From the NCBI GenBank assembly GCA_022867105.1, contig JALHVH010000233.1, forward strand, positions 1 through 10,403: 10,403 bases of DNA, given 5' to 3'. Shown piece by piece: positions 1-6,966 of this stretch (position 1 is its first letter; each line of letters opens with the position of its first letter). Source of the stretch: Candidatus Aminicenantota bacterium (GTDB lineage: Bacteria > Acidobacteriota > Aminicenantia > Aminicenantales > Saccharicenantaceae). The notes under the pieces are model-generated. The model was not told the origin of the DNA. It did no database searches and worked only from the letters and a program-made list of their open reading frames with translations. A program made the position numbers and the translations under genes.

Positions 1-821
1 GAAACGGGAGCCCCCATGAGAGAGGCAAAGATAATCGCCGCCGCCGAGGCTGTCTCGGCACTAAACCCGTGAACGGGTTTCAGTTTCGTCATTTTCATGC
101 CCAGGGTTTCGATCACTTTCCAGCCTCCAGCCAAAGTCCCCATAGCGATGGCCAAGTAGCAGCTGATGATCACCCAAAAAGGCACATAAAATGTTTTCCC
201 CAAATAGCCGGTGCTGTAAAGAAGAACAGAAACCACTCCCATCGTTTTTTGAGCGTCATTAGTCCCGTGAGCAAGGCTGTAAAAGCCGGCGGAGACCAGT
301 TGCAGCCGGCGAAACCAGACATCGATTTTCCGGAGATTAGAATGTCGGCAGACCCGGTAGACGACAACCATGATGACCATGGCCAGGAGGAAACCGATCA
401 GCGGAGAAAGAACGATAAAAAGACAGATCTTCAAGACGCCAGAGACAACCAGAGCTTGAAAACCGGCTTTAGCGATGCCGCTGCCGATTAAACCTCCGAT
501 GAGAGCATGAGAGACGCTGATGGGCAGGCCGGCTTTCGTGCAGAAGTGGGTCCAGAGAACCGCACTGATCAAAGCGATCAAGATCAAGACGGGCGATATG
601 ATGGAGGGATCGATGACACCCATCCCGATCGTCCTGGCAACATGCACGCCAAAGAAAAAGGCGGCGAGGAAGTTGAATGCGGCCGCCCAGATCACGGCCA
701 GACGGGGAGAGAGCACCCGGGTTGATACGACCGTGGCCACAGAGTTAGCGGCGTCGTTCATCCCGTTCAAAAAGTCAAACAACAGAGCTATGGAAATAAT
801 TAATATGACAAAGGCCAGCAT
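1..821 (-). CDS. pit: PiT-family inorganic phosphate transporter, partial (C-terminus beyond window)
   Basis: Low-affinity phosphate (metal-phosphate) symporter of the inner membrane, driven by the ion gradient. The first 273 residues are present and the gene runs off the left edge. Both inverted-repeat signatures of the family are visible: FLNGMNDAANSVAT at residues 17-30 and AHGTNDAQKTMG at 184-195, plus the conserved loop GLPISVSHALIGG at 98-110. Several long hydrophobic stretches (about 2-16, 41-59, 74-92, 128-156, 212-230) are predicted membrane spans. The ATG at 821 is the first start after an in-frame stop, and an AGGA lies 8 bases upstream. The gene begins 15 bases after the DUF47 gene, the usual pairing for this transporter, so the two are co-transcribed. 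Reading is intact to the edge. Codon use is less GC-rich than in the central genes of the window. Confidence 0.93.
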   Translation of the reverse strand, partial: MLAFVILIISIALLFDFLNGMNDAANSVATVVSTRVLSPRLAVIWAAAFNFLAAFFFGVHVARTIGMGVIDPSIISPVLILIALISAVLWTHFCTKAGLPISVSHALIGGLIGSGIAKAGFQALVVSGVLKICLFIVLSPLIGFLLAMVIMVVVYRVCRHSNLRKIDVWFRRLQLVSAGFYSLAHGTNDAQKTMGVVSVLLYSTGYLGKTFYVPFWVIISCYLAIAMGTLAGGWKVIETLGMKMTKLKPVHGFSAETASAAAIIFASLMGAPV

Positions 822-836
822 GTCGATCCTAGATGA

Positions 837-1463
837 TCACGTGTGTTCCAGGACAATGCCCTCGGTGATGTTTCCGACATCCTCGCAGCGGTCGGTGGAG
901 CGCTCGATATATTGAAGGATATCCTTCCATTTGATCAATTCACGCACATCCTGTTCATCGCGGAACATGCGGGCTAACGTGCTGCGGCGAATATAATCGG
1001 CCTGGTCTTCCAAGCGATTGATTTCCACGGTCAGCTCAAGGATCCGCTGAGGTTGTTTGAGGTTGCGAAGCAACGTGATCATTTCCTGGACCAACCGGAC
1101 GCTCTCAAGGAGAACCTGCGCTAATTCCTTGGCTTCGACAGGGATATGACGGGGCTGGTACATGTCAATCCGGGAGCTTGCACCTTCGGCCGTGTCGAGA
1201 ATGTCATCCAGCCCGCACACCAACATATGGATGTCATCACGGTCAATGGGGGTGATAAAGGTTTTGTGCAGGTGGGCTATTATGACATGAACGATTTGGT
1301 CTCCTTCGTGCTCGATTGTTTTCACCCTCAGGGCAAACTCGCCGTAATCGCTGCCCTTTTCCAGCATTTCATTGAGGACGCGCACGCCCTCCACGATTTT
1401 ATCTACCAGTTTGTCGAAATGGATGAAGAAGAATTCATCCTTGGGCATAATTCTTTTCCACAC
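837..1463 (-). CDS. DUF47 family PhoU-like protein, partner of PiT transporter
   Basis: Cytoplasmic, all-helical protein of the DUF47/PhoU-like family, commonly encoded just before a PiT phosphate transporter and thought to control it. I place the start at GTG 1463, giving 208 residues. A GAGGAGG Shine-Dalgarno sits 5 bases upstream, and the resulting N-terminus (MWKRIMPKDEFFFIHF) has the family's typical form of a short basic segment, then MP-K-x-x-FF. The longer frame back to 1535 would extend into the promoter and is unlikely. PhoU-like E/D-x3-D metal-binding motifs are visible at residues 51-55, 86-90, 152-156 and 191-195. The pit gene follows after 15 bases, so this is a two-gene operon read from the promoter at 1517-1545. 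Its role as regulator rather than chaperone is inferred from family knowledge. Confidence 0.92.
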   Translation of the reverse strand: MWKRIMPKDEFFFIHFDKLVDKIVEGVRVLNEMLEKGSDYGEFALRVKTIEHEGDQIVHVIIAHLHKTFITPIDRDDIHMLVCGLDDILDTAEGASSRIDMYQPRHIPVEAKELAQVLLESVRLVQEMITLLRNLKQPQRILELTVEINRLEDQADYIRRSTLARMFRDEQDVRELIKWKDILQYIERSTDRCEDVGNITEGIVLEHT

Positions 1464-1475
1464 GGTTTCCTCCTC
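1464..1475 (-). promoter_or_regulatory. Strong ribosome binding site deciding the GTG start of the DUF47 gene
   Basis: On the minus strand this stretch reads GAGGAGGAAACC directly before GTG 1463, placing AGGAGG 5 bases from the start. No comparable site precedes the ATG at 1448 or the far upstream start at 1535, so it decides in favour of GTG 1463. Confidence 0.75.
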
Positions 1476-1489
1476 GTAAACACATTGAG

Positions 1490-1501
1490 GATATCGATAT
1501 C
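1490..1501. repeat. 12-bp perfect palindrome in the DUF47-pit leader
   Basis: GATATCGATATC is self-complementary over all 12 bases and is also a tandem of GATATC. It lies between the predicted transcription start (about 1510) and the ribosome binding site, where a bound repressor could act. It may be chance in an AT-richer leader. Confidence 0.35.
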
Positions 1502-1516
1502 GTTTAGAGAAATTGG

Positions 1517-1545
1517 ATTCTATCATTCCCCTCAAAAAGTATCAA
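1517..1545 (-). promoter_or_regulatory. Sigma70-type promoter of the DUF47-pit operon
   Basis: On the minus strand TTGATA (1545-1540) and TAGAAT (1522-1517) are separated by exactly 17 bases, 5/6 matches to each consensus box. Transcription should start near 1510, leaving a leader of about 45 bases that includes the palindrome GATATCGATATC (1490-1501). The -35 box overlaps the TGA stop codon of the upstream Fe-S gene, so the phosphate operon has its own promoter with almost no spacer. Confidence 0.65.
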
Positions 1546-1901
1546 TCATATCGGAAAGAGGAGGGAACCCCAGCCATGATAACGAGGAACGCTTCGACGT
1601 ATTCCTTAAGCTCTCTCATGACCTTCATGGGACGCATCCCGGTCACAAAGTGGCACTGCAGGTCGCAGACGCCGCAGAGGGTGCAGCTTCGGGCGATGTC
1701 CACGAGGGCGGGGGTGAGCCGGAGCAGGCCCTCCGAAAGGGCGTGACAAAGGTCCATCCTCCCCTGGGGAAAATAGCTGATATAGGGTTTCTCGACACCC
1801 GCGGAGCAGAGCCCCGTCCCCAGGTAATCGAGATTGCACATCGCGTAATGGCGGCATTGGGCGGCCATGGCCTTCGCTTCTTGGGAGATCTTCGGTTTCA
1901 A
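1542..1901 (-). CDS. Short Fe-S (ferredoxin-like) protein, probably C-terminally truncated
   Basis: A 119-residue cysteine-rich protein. Residues 73-83 carry a 4Fe-4S motif C-x2-C-x2-C-x3-C (CTLCGVCDLQC), and an N-terminal group C16, C22, C32, C52 may hold a second, degenerate cluster. The layout resembles the N-terminal dicluster domain of (Fe-S)-binding subunits of the GlpC/GlcF/HdrD type, which pass electrons from FAD oxidases such as lactate or glycolate dehydrogenases. Those proteins are much longer, with C-terminal CCG domains absent here. The start is probably TTG 1901, with a GAGG overlapping the gltS stop codon and 7 bases of spacing; ATG 1868 is an alternative. It begins 9 bases after gltS, so the two are likely co-transcribed. 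Local GC falls in the last 20 or so codons, and the tail after the helix ending EYVEAF does not look conserved. A gene remnant and a small electron-transfer protein are both possible. Confidence 0.7.
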   Translation of the reverse strand: MKPKISQEAKAMAAQCRHYAMCNLDYLGTGLCSAGVEKPYISYFPQGRMDLCHALSEGLLRLTPALVDIARSCTLCGVCDLQCHFVTGMRPMKVMRELKEYVEAFLVIMAGVPSSFRYD

Positions 1902-1910
1902 TGCTCCCCC

Positions 1911-3143
1911 TCATTTAAAGATGTTCAGGAATACGGTGATGATCAGGGCATTGGTGAAGTCGATGAAGAACGCCCCGACCATGGGGACGACGAGGAAGGC
2001 GCGCGGCGCCCGCCCGTAGCGCTCGACGAGGGACTTCATGACGGCCATGGCGTTGGCGGTCGTCCCCATCATGAAACCGATGAACCCTCCGCCCATGACG
2101 GCGGAATCGTAATCGCGGCCCATGAGTTGGAAGAGGGGCCAGAAACAGGCCGCCGTGACCAGGACGAGCTGGCCGATGAGGATAACGATGAGGGGCAGGA
2201 AGAGCCCCCCAAGCTCCCAGAGTTTCAAGGTCATCAGGGCGACGACGAGGAACAGGGAGAGGGCCACGTGACCGATGTCGTCGATGGTCCTCTGGGAGAT
2301 CCCGATCCATCCGGTCAGGTCGTCGAAGTTCCTGAGCAGGGCCGCCGCGAACATCGCCCCGATATAGGCCGGCAGGGTGAAGTGGAGCAGCGTGAAGAGG
2401 TGGCTCAGCCACGAGCCCGCCCACATGGCGGCCAGGATGATGACCGAGTTCTTGAGCAGGAGATAGGCGCCCTTGTCCTCATCCTCCGGGGCCGAAGCGG
2501 GGGCCTCGGGCATCTTCTCCTCGATGATCTCCGCGGCGGTCTCCGTCTCGGCTTTCGCTCCCCGGGACCGGCCTCGTTTCAGCCTGTGCCTTTCGATGAT
2601 CATGGTGCTCACAGGACCGCCGATCAGGCCGCTGGTCGTTATCCCGAACATCGCAGCCGCCACGGCGATAGTCGCCGCGCCCGAGACCCCGGCCTTCTCA
2701 AAGAGCGGCGCGAAGGCCAGGCCCGTGGCCGGACCGCCGGTCAGGGTCACCGAGCCGCTCAGGACGCCGAACAGAGGATGGAGCCCGAAGGGCAGGGCGA
2801 TCAGGATGCCGAGAACATTCTGGAGCACGGCAAAGACCGTCGCAGCGAGAAAGAACCTGGCAACCTGGGGCCCTCCGACCTTGAGCAGGCCGACGCTGGC
2901 CCCGAACCCGATGGTCGTGAAGAACGCGATCATCAGCGGATCGCGGAGCGTCGTGTCGAACTCGAAGAGGGTCGCACCGAACCGGCGGGCGGCGAGCGTC
3001 AGGAGGGCGACGACGAGACCGCCCACGACCGGAGCGGGGATGTTGTACCGCGCCAGCGGTTTGATGAACTTGCGCAGTCCGTAGCCGGCGAACAAGACGA
3101 TGCCTGAAAAGGCGACCGTATGGACCAGGTTGAGCTTGAGCAC
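1911..3143 (-). CDS. gltS: Sodium/glutamate symporter GltS family protein
   Basis: Inner-membrane Na+-coupled carrier of the GltS (ESS) family, 410 residues against 401 in E. coli. Family landmarks are clear: SLRDPLM-like TLRDPLMIAFFTTIGF at residues 65-80, the first re-entrant-loop motif SVTLTGGPATG at 131-141, the charged cytoplasmic linker at about 184-225 between the two inverted halves, LSLFLVVALMTLKLWEL at 295-311, the second loop at 351-366, and the nearly invariant AFLVVPMVGAFFIDFTNALI at 382-401. The start is GTG 3143, preceded by GGAGG at 5 bases. An extended -10 promoter lies just upstream. The E. coli motif GGHGTG is GGPATG here and GATPTA is GTTANA, so the substrate may not be glutamate. 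The Fe-S gene follows after 9 bases, and a permease gene is divergent. Confidence 0.92.
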   Translation of the reverse strand: MLKLNLVHTVAFSGIVLFAGYGLRKFIKPLARYNIPAPVVGGLVVALLTLAARRFGATLFEFDTTLRDPLMIAFFTTIGFGASVGLLKVGGPQVARFFLAATVFAVLQNVLGILIALPFGLHPLFGVLSGSVTLTGGPATGLAFAPLFEKAGVSGAATIAVAAAMFGITTSGLIGGPVSTMIIERHRLKRGRSRGAKAETETAAEIIEEKMPEAPASAPEDEDKGAYLLLKNSVIILAAMWAGSWLSHLFTLLHFTLPAYIGAMFAAALLRNFDDLTGWIGISQRTIDDIGHVALSLFLVVALMTLKLWELGGLFLPLIVILIGQLVLVTAACFWPLFQLMGRDYDSAVMGGGFIGFMMGTTANAMAVMKSLVERYGRAPRAFLVVPMVGAFFIDFTNALIITVFLNIFK

Positions 3144-3172
3144 GAACGCCTCCGCAAAAATGGTCGGGGGGG

Positions 3173-3181
3173 ATTATAGCA
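3173..3181 (-). promoter_or_regulatory. Extended -10 promoter of gltS
   Basis: On the minus strand the sequence is TGC-TATAAT, a perfect extended -10 element (TGn plus TATAAT). No good -35 box is visible at 16-18 bases, as is usual for extended -10 promoters. The start point should be near 3166, giving a short leader of about 23 bases with GGAGG before the GTG start. Confidence 0.6.
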
Positions 3182-3197
3182 CAGGGACCTCCGGACT

Positions 3198-3214
3198 CGC
3201 ATCCCGGGGATGCG
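3198..3214. promoter_or_regulatory. Perfect 17-bp inverted repeat between divergent transporter promoters (candidate operator)
   Basis: CGCATCCC-g-GGGATGCG has two perfectly complementary 8-base arms around one central base. Imperfect pairing continues outward (CCGG at 3191-3194 faces C-G-G at 3219-3221 with interruptions). It occupies the place of the gltS -35 region and abuts the candidate -35 of the permease (3215-3220), so one bound dimer could control both transporters. No regulator gene is in the window. Confidence 0.55.
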
Positions 3215-3244
3215 TGGACGGCGGAATCGGACTTGTGATATAAG
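3215..3244 (+). promoter_or_regulatory. Candidate sigma70-type promoter of the APC permease gene
   Basis: TGGACG (3215-3220) and TATAAG (3239-3244) are 18 bases apart, giving a moderate -35 and a good -10. The start point would be near 3251, about 36 bases before the ATG at 3287, with GGAGGA at 3275-3280. The weak -35 next to the inverted repeat fits a regulated promoter. Confidence 0.45.
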
Positions 3245-3286
3245 AAGGATTTCCGGCGGGCCGGCAGATTATCTGGAGGAAACAGG

Positions 3287-4735
3287 ATGAGTCAAATGCT
3301 GTTCAGGACGAAACCGCTCGGCGAGCTTCTGGCCGAAACAACCGAGGAAGGCCACTCCCTGAAGAAGACCCTGAGGGTCTGGGACCTGATCGCCCTGGGG
3401 ATCGGCTGCATCATCGGCGTGGGCATCTTCGTTCTGCCGGGAGTTGAGGCCGCCAAGCATGCCGGACCGGGAATCATCCTCTCCTTCGCGATCGCCGGCA
3501 TCGCCTCCGCCTGCTCGGCCTTCTGCTACGCAGAACTGGCCGCCATGATCCCCGTCGCCGGGTCGGCATACACATACGGCTATGCCACCATGGGCGAGCT
3601 CCCGGCCTGGATCATCGGCTGGGACCTCCTCCTCGAGTACATGGTCGCGGCCTGCCTCGTCTCGATCGGCTGGTCGGCTTACTTCGTCAACCTCTTCAAC
3701 AACCTGCTCCGTCCGTGGGGGGGCGCCCTGCCGGTGTCCGTGACGAACGCTCCCCTCGACTGGAGTGACCAGCTCCACCGGTTCGTTTCGACGGGGGCCG
3801 TCGTCAACGTTCCGGCCATCGCCATCGTCGCCCTCCTCTGCGTCCTCCTCATCCGCGGGATCAAGGAAAGCTCGCGGGTCAACCTGATCATCGTCATCAT
3901 CAAGATCGTCGTCATCCTCTTTTTCATCGTCCTCGCCGTCTGGTATGTCAAACCTAGCAACTGGCAGCCGTTCATGCCCTTCGGGTTCGGGGGGGTGATG
4001 ATGGCCGCCCCCATCGTCTTCATCGCTTTCATCGGTTTCGACGCCGTCTCCACGGCCGCCGAGGAGGCCGTCAATCCCCAGCGAGACATTCCCATCGGCA
4101 TCATGGCCTCTCTGGCCGTGGCCACGGTGCTCTACATGTCCGTTTCGGCCATCATGACCGGCGTCGTCCCCTACCAGAAGCTCGGGGTCCCCGACCCCGT
4201 GGCCCTTGTCCTCAACGAACTCCATATGCCCTGGGCATCGATCATTGTCAGCCTCGGGGCGATCGCCGCGATCACGAGCGTTCTGCTCGTCCTCCTGGTC
4301 GGTCAGTCGCGGATCCTCTTCGCCATGTCCAGGGACGGGCTCCTGCCGCCCGTGCTCTCCAAGGTCCACAAGCGCTTCAAAACACCTTACATGACGACGA
4401 TCTTCACGGCCCTCGTGGTCGCCGTCGGCTCGGCCCTGCTGCCCATCCGGGTCGTCGCCGAGCTCTGCGCCATCGGTACCCTCTTCGCTTACATCATCGT
4501 CTGCTGCGGGGTCATCATTTTGCGCCTCAGCCGGAAGGACATCCGCCGGCCTTTCAAGGTCCCCCTTTTCCCCTGGCTTCCGGGCGCCGGCGCCCTCCTC
4601 TGCGCCTACCTCATGATCAACCTGCCGAAAACGGCCTGGGAACGATTCGTGATCTGGCTGGTCATTGGATTGGTGATCTTCTTCCTTTACAGTCGGAAAC
4701 ACAGCCGGCTGGCCAAAAAAGCCAGGTGTCATTGA
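3287..4735 (+). CDS. APC-superfamily amino acid permease (cationic amino acid transporter-like)
   Basis: A 482-residue inner-membrane amino-acid/polyamine/organocation (APC) transporter with about 12 membrane spans. The N-terminus RTKPLGELLAE followed by HSLKKTLRVWDLIALGIG is typical of the CAT (cationic amino acid transporter) branch. The unwound TM1 motif GIGCIIGVGIFVLPG is at residues 38-52, AGSAYTYGY of TM3 at 91-99, the TM6 segment FIGFDAVSTAAEEAVNP at 248-264, the cytoplasmic GQSRILFAMSRDGLLP at 339-354 and RRPFKVP at 420-426. The exact amino acid cannot be read from sequence. ATG 3287 has GGAGGA 6 bases upstream. It diverges from gltS, pointing to shared control of amino-acid uptake. 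Its TGA stop lies inside the -35 box of the following fusA promoter, and there is no terminator between them, so read-through into fusA is possible. Confidence 0.92.
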   Translation: MSQMLFRTKPLGELLAETTEEGHSLKKTLRVWDLIALGIGCIIGVGIFVLPGVEAAKHAGPGIILSFAIAGIASACSAFCYAELAAMIPVAGSAYTYGYATMGELPAWIIGWDLLLEYMVAACLVSIGWSAYFVNLFNNLLRPWGGALPVSVTNAPLDWSDQLHRFVSTGAVVNVPAIAIVALLCVLLIRGIKESSRVNLIIVIIKIVVILFFIVLAVWYVKPSNWQPFMPFGFGGVMMAAPIVFIAFIGFDAVSTAAEEAVNPQRDIPIGIMASLAVATVLYMSVSAIMTGVVPYQKLGVPDPVALVLNELHMPWASIIVSLGAIAAITSVLLVLLVGQSRILFAMSRDGLLPPVLSKVHKRFKTPYMTTIFTALVVAVGSALLPIRVVAELCAIGTLFAYIIVCCGVIILRLSRKDIRRPFKVPLFPWLPGAGALLCAYLMINLPKTAWERFVIWLVIGLVIFFLYSRKHSRLAKKARCH

Positions 4736-4760
4736 AAAAGCCGGTGAATTCGCCTATAAT
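4732..4760 (+). promoter_or_regulatory. Strong sigma70-type promoter of fusA
   Basis: TTGAAA (4732-4737) and TATAAT (4755-4760) are spaced by exactly 17 bases: a 5/6 -35 and a perfect -10. The start point should be near 4767, giving a leader of about 90 bases before the fusA ATG. I see no convincing hairpin or protein-binding element in the leader. The -35 box contains the TGA stop codon of the upstream permease. Confidence 0.75.
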
Positions 4761-4857
4761 GATGTCGCACTTGGGTTTTTCATCGATCTCGCCGGCAAAT
4801 TAACGGCACGCAACTCAGGTCAAATCACATACGTTAGTTGGAAAGGTGTTGGTATCT

Positions 4858-6948
4858 ATGAAGACAGATATCGCCAAAATGCGGAATATCGGGATCAGCG
4901 CCCATATCGATTCCGGAAAGACGACGCTGACGGAAAGGATCCTCTTCTACTGCAAGAAGATCCACAAGATCCACGAGGTCAAGGGGAAGGACGGAGTCGG
5001 CGCCACCATGGACTCGATGGACCTGGAGCGGGAACGGGGGATCACCATCACCTCCGCAACGACCAACGTCCAGTGGGGGGACCACTCCATCAACATCATC
5101 GACACGCCCGGCCACGTCGACTTCACGATCGAGGTCGAGCGCTCGCTGCGGGTGCTCGACGGCGCCGTCCTCGTCCTCTGCTCGGTCGGCGGCGTCCAAT
5201 CCCAAACGATCACCGTCGACCGTCAGCTCAAACGCTACCGCGTCCCCAGGATCGCCTTCATCAACAAGCTGGACAGGACCGGCGCCAACCCCTACAAGGT
5301 CAAGGACCAGCTCGTGGAGAAGCTCGGTCACAACGCCGTCCTGATGCAGATCCCCATCGGTCTGGAAAGCGACCTCCAGGGCATCGTGGATCTGGCAGCC
5401 ATGAAAGCCTATTATTTTGACGGCCCCGACGGAGAGATCATCAGGGAGGAAGAGATCCCCTCCGGCCTTCGCCAAGAGGCCGCCGGGAAGCGGGAGGAGA
5501 TGCTGGACGCAGTCTCCATGTACTCCGATGAACTCATGACCGCTGTCCTTGAGGACCGGGCCACCGAAGACCTCATCCATGAGGCCGTCCGCAAAGGCAC
5601 CATCTCCCGGGAGCTGACCCCGATCTTTATGGGGTCCGCCTACAAGAACAAGGGGATCCAACTCCTGCTGGACGGTGTGGTCCGTTACCTCCCCGACCCG
5701 TCCGACGTCGAGAACATCGCTTTGGACCTGGGAAACGAAGGCCGCGAGATCAAGCTCGAAGCCGATCCGTCCGCCCCGACCGTCGCCCTGGCCTTCAAGC
5801 TCGAGGACGGGGCTTACGGCCAGCTGACCTACATCCGCGTCTACCAGGGGAGGATGGAAAAGGGTGACGAGCTTTACAATAACCGCTCGCGCCAGAAGTT
5901 CAAGGTCGGCCGGCTGGTCCGCATGCACGCCGACAGCATGGAGGACATCCGGGAGGCGGAGTGCGGAGACATCGTCGCCCTGTTCGGGGTCGAATGCGCC
6001 TCGGGCGACACGTTTGTCACCCCGGGCCTGAACCTGACCATGACCTCCATCTATGTGCCCGAGCCGGTCATCTCCCTGGCCATCAACCCGGTGGACAACA
6101 CCTCCGCCGACCGCATGGCAAAAGCTCTCAACCGGTTCACCAAGGAAGACCCCACGTTCCGCAGTTACGTCGACCCGGAATCCAGCGAGACCATCGTCCA
6201 GGGGATGGGAGAACTGCACCTGGACGTCTACATCGAGCGCATGAAACGGGAGTACCGGGCCGAGGTCGTGACGGGCAAGCCGCAGGTCGCCTACCGCGAG
6301 GCCATCAGCCGGAAAGTGGATTTCGACTACACCCACAAGAAGCAGACGGGAGGCGCCGGCCAATATGCCCGCGTCAAGGGCTCCATCGAGCCGATGGCCA
6401 AGGGCCATTATGAGTTCGTCAACGACGTCAAGGGCGGGCGCATCCCCAGGGAGTTCATCCCGGCCTGCGACAAGGGGTTCCAATCCAGCCTGAAGAAAGG
6501 GCAGCTCATCGGGTTCCCCGTCATCGGCATCCGGGTCACAATCAACGACGGCCAATACCACCCCGTCGATTCCTCGGACATCGCCTTCCAGACGGCCGCC
6601 CAGGGTGCGTTCCGGCAGGCTTACGCGAAGGCCAAGCCCCAGATCCTCGAGCCCATCATGAAGGTCTCCGTCGAAGGCCCGACGGAGTTCGCCGGCCATG
6701 TCTTCGGCAGCATCAACCAGAGACGGGGGGTGATCGTGAGCTCGGTCGAGGACGGCACGTTCTCGCGCGTCGACGCCGAGGTCCCTCTGTCCGAGATGTT
6801 CGGGTACTCAACCGTGCTCCGCTCCCTGACCCAAGGCAAAGCGGAGTTTACGATGGAGTTCATGAAATACGGCAAAGTGCCGGGCCACGTGGCCGAGGTG
6901 CTCATGGCCGAGCACCAGGAAAAACGGAAGATAGACGCTTCGAAATAA
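4858..6948 (+). CDS. fusA: Elongation factor G, spdEFG1/mitochondrial EF-G1-like
   Basis: Translational GTPase that drives tRNA-mRNA translocation on the ribosome, 696 residues. GTPase motifs: P-loop AHIDSGKTT 15-23, switch I ERGITI 59-64, DTPGHVDF 82-89 with catalytic His86, and NKLD 136-139. Domains II-V follow, including FTKEDPT, the HKKQTGGAGQYARV loop of domain IV and EMFGYSTVLRSLTQGK near the end. AHIDSGKTT (rather than AHIDAGKTT) and the segment HEVKGKDGVGATMDSMDLE are shared, from memory, with mitochondrial EF-G1 and the bacterial spdEFG1 group. In that group translocation and ribosome recycling are split between two EF-Gs; a spdEFG2 gene would be expected elsewhere. ATG 4858 fits the AAGG at 4843-4846 as ribosome site; a GTG at 4846 would overlap it. 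It probably shares a transcript with the ATPase gene 18 bases downstream. Confidence 0.95.
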   Translation: MKTDIAKMRNIGISAHIDSGKTTLTERILFYCKKIHKIHEVKGKDGVGATMDSMDLERERGITITSATTNVQWGDHSINIIDTPGHVDFTIEVERSLRVLDGAVLVLCSVGGVQSQTITVDRQLKRYRVPRIAFINKLDRTGANPYKVKDQLVEKLGHNAVLMQIPIGLESDLQGIVDLAAMKAYYFDGPDGEIIREEEIPSGLRQEAAGKREEMLDAVSMYSDELMTAVLEDRATEDLIHEAVRKGTISRELTPIFMGSAYKNKGIQLLLDGVVRYLPDPSDVENIALDLGNEGREIKLEADPSAPTVALAFKLEDGAYGQLTYIRVYQGRMEKGDELYNNRSRQKFKVGRLVRMHADSMEDIREAECGDIVALFGVECASGDTFVTPGLNLTMTSIYVPEPVISLAINPVDNTSADRMAKALNRFTKEDPTFRSYVDPESSETIVQGMGELHLDVYIERMKREYRAEVVTGKPQVAYREAISRKVDFDYTHKKQTGGAGQYARVKGSIEPMAKGHYEFVNDVKGGRIPREFIPACDKGFQSSLKKGQLIGFPVIGIRVTINDGQYHPVDSSDIAFQTAAQGAFRQAYAKAKPQILEPIMKVSVEGPTEFAGHVFGSINQRRGVIVSSVEDGTFSRVDAEVPLSEMFGYSTVLRSLTQGKAEFTMEFMKYGKVPGHVAEVLMAEHQEKRKIDASK

Positions 6949-6966
6949 AGGGAGGAGACTCAGTCC

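Noticed and set aside
1464..1535. N-terminal extension of the DUF47 protein to 1535
   Set aside because: It would reach between the -10 and -35 boxes of the promoter, has no ribosome site, and the extra residues are not family-like.
1146..3107. 653-codon open frame on the plus strand across gltS, the Fe-S gene and part of the DUF47 gene
   Set aside because: It spans the antisense of three genes with clear family features, and its product is compositionally biased.
3269..4732. 487-codon open frame on the minus strand opposite the APC permease
   Set aside because: The product is a low-complexity D/E/G/H/R-rich string, the mirror of a hydrophobic GC-rich permease gene; no ribosome site or family resemblance.
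4705..4744. CTGGC/GCCAG hairpin with A-rich loop at the end of the permease gene as a terminator
   Set aside because: The stem is only 5 bp, lies inside the coding end and has no following T tract; it precedes a strong promoter but would not terminate by itself.
4846..4857. Four-residue upstream extension of EF-G from GTG 4846
   Set aside because: The GTG overlaps the AAGG ribosome site that best serves ATG 4858, and EF-G proteins normally begin close to the MKTDIAKMRNIG form.
4834..6699. 621-codon open frame on the minus strand opposite fusA
   Set aside because: It is the shadow of a GC-rich gene with G/C third positions. Its product is a D/G/V/H-rich sequence without recognisable domains, while the plus strand encodes a complete EF-G.
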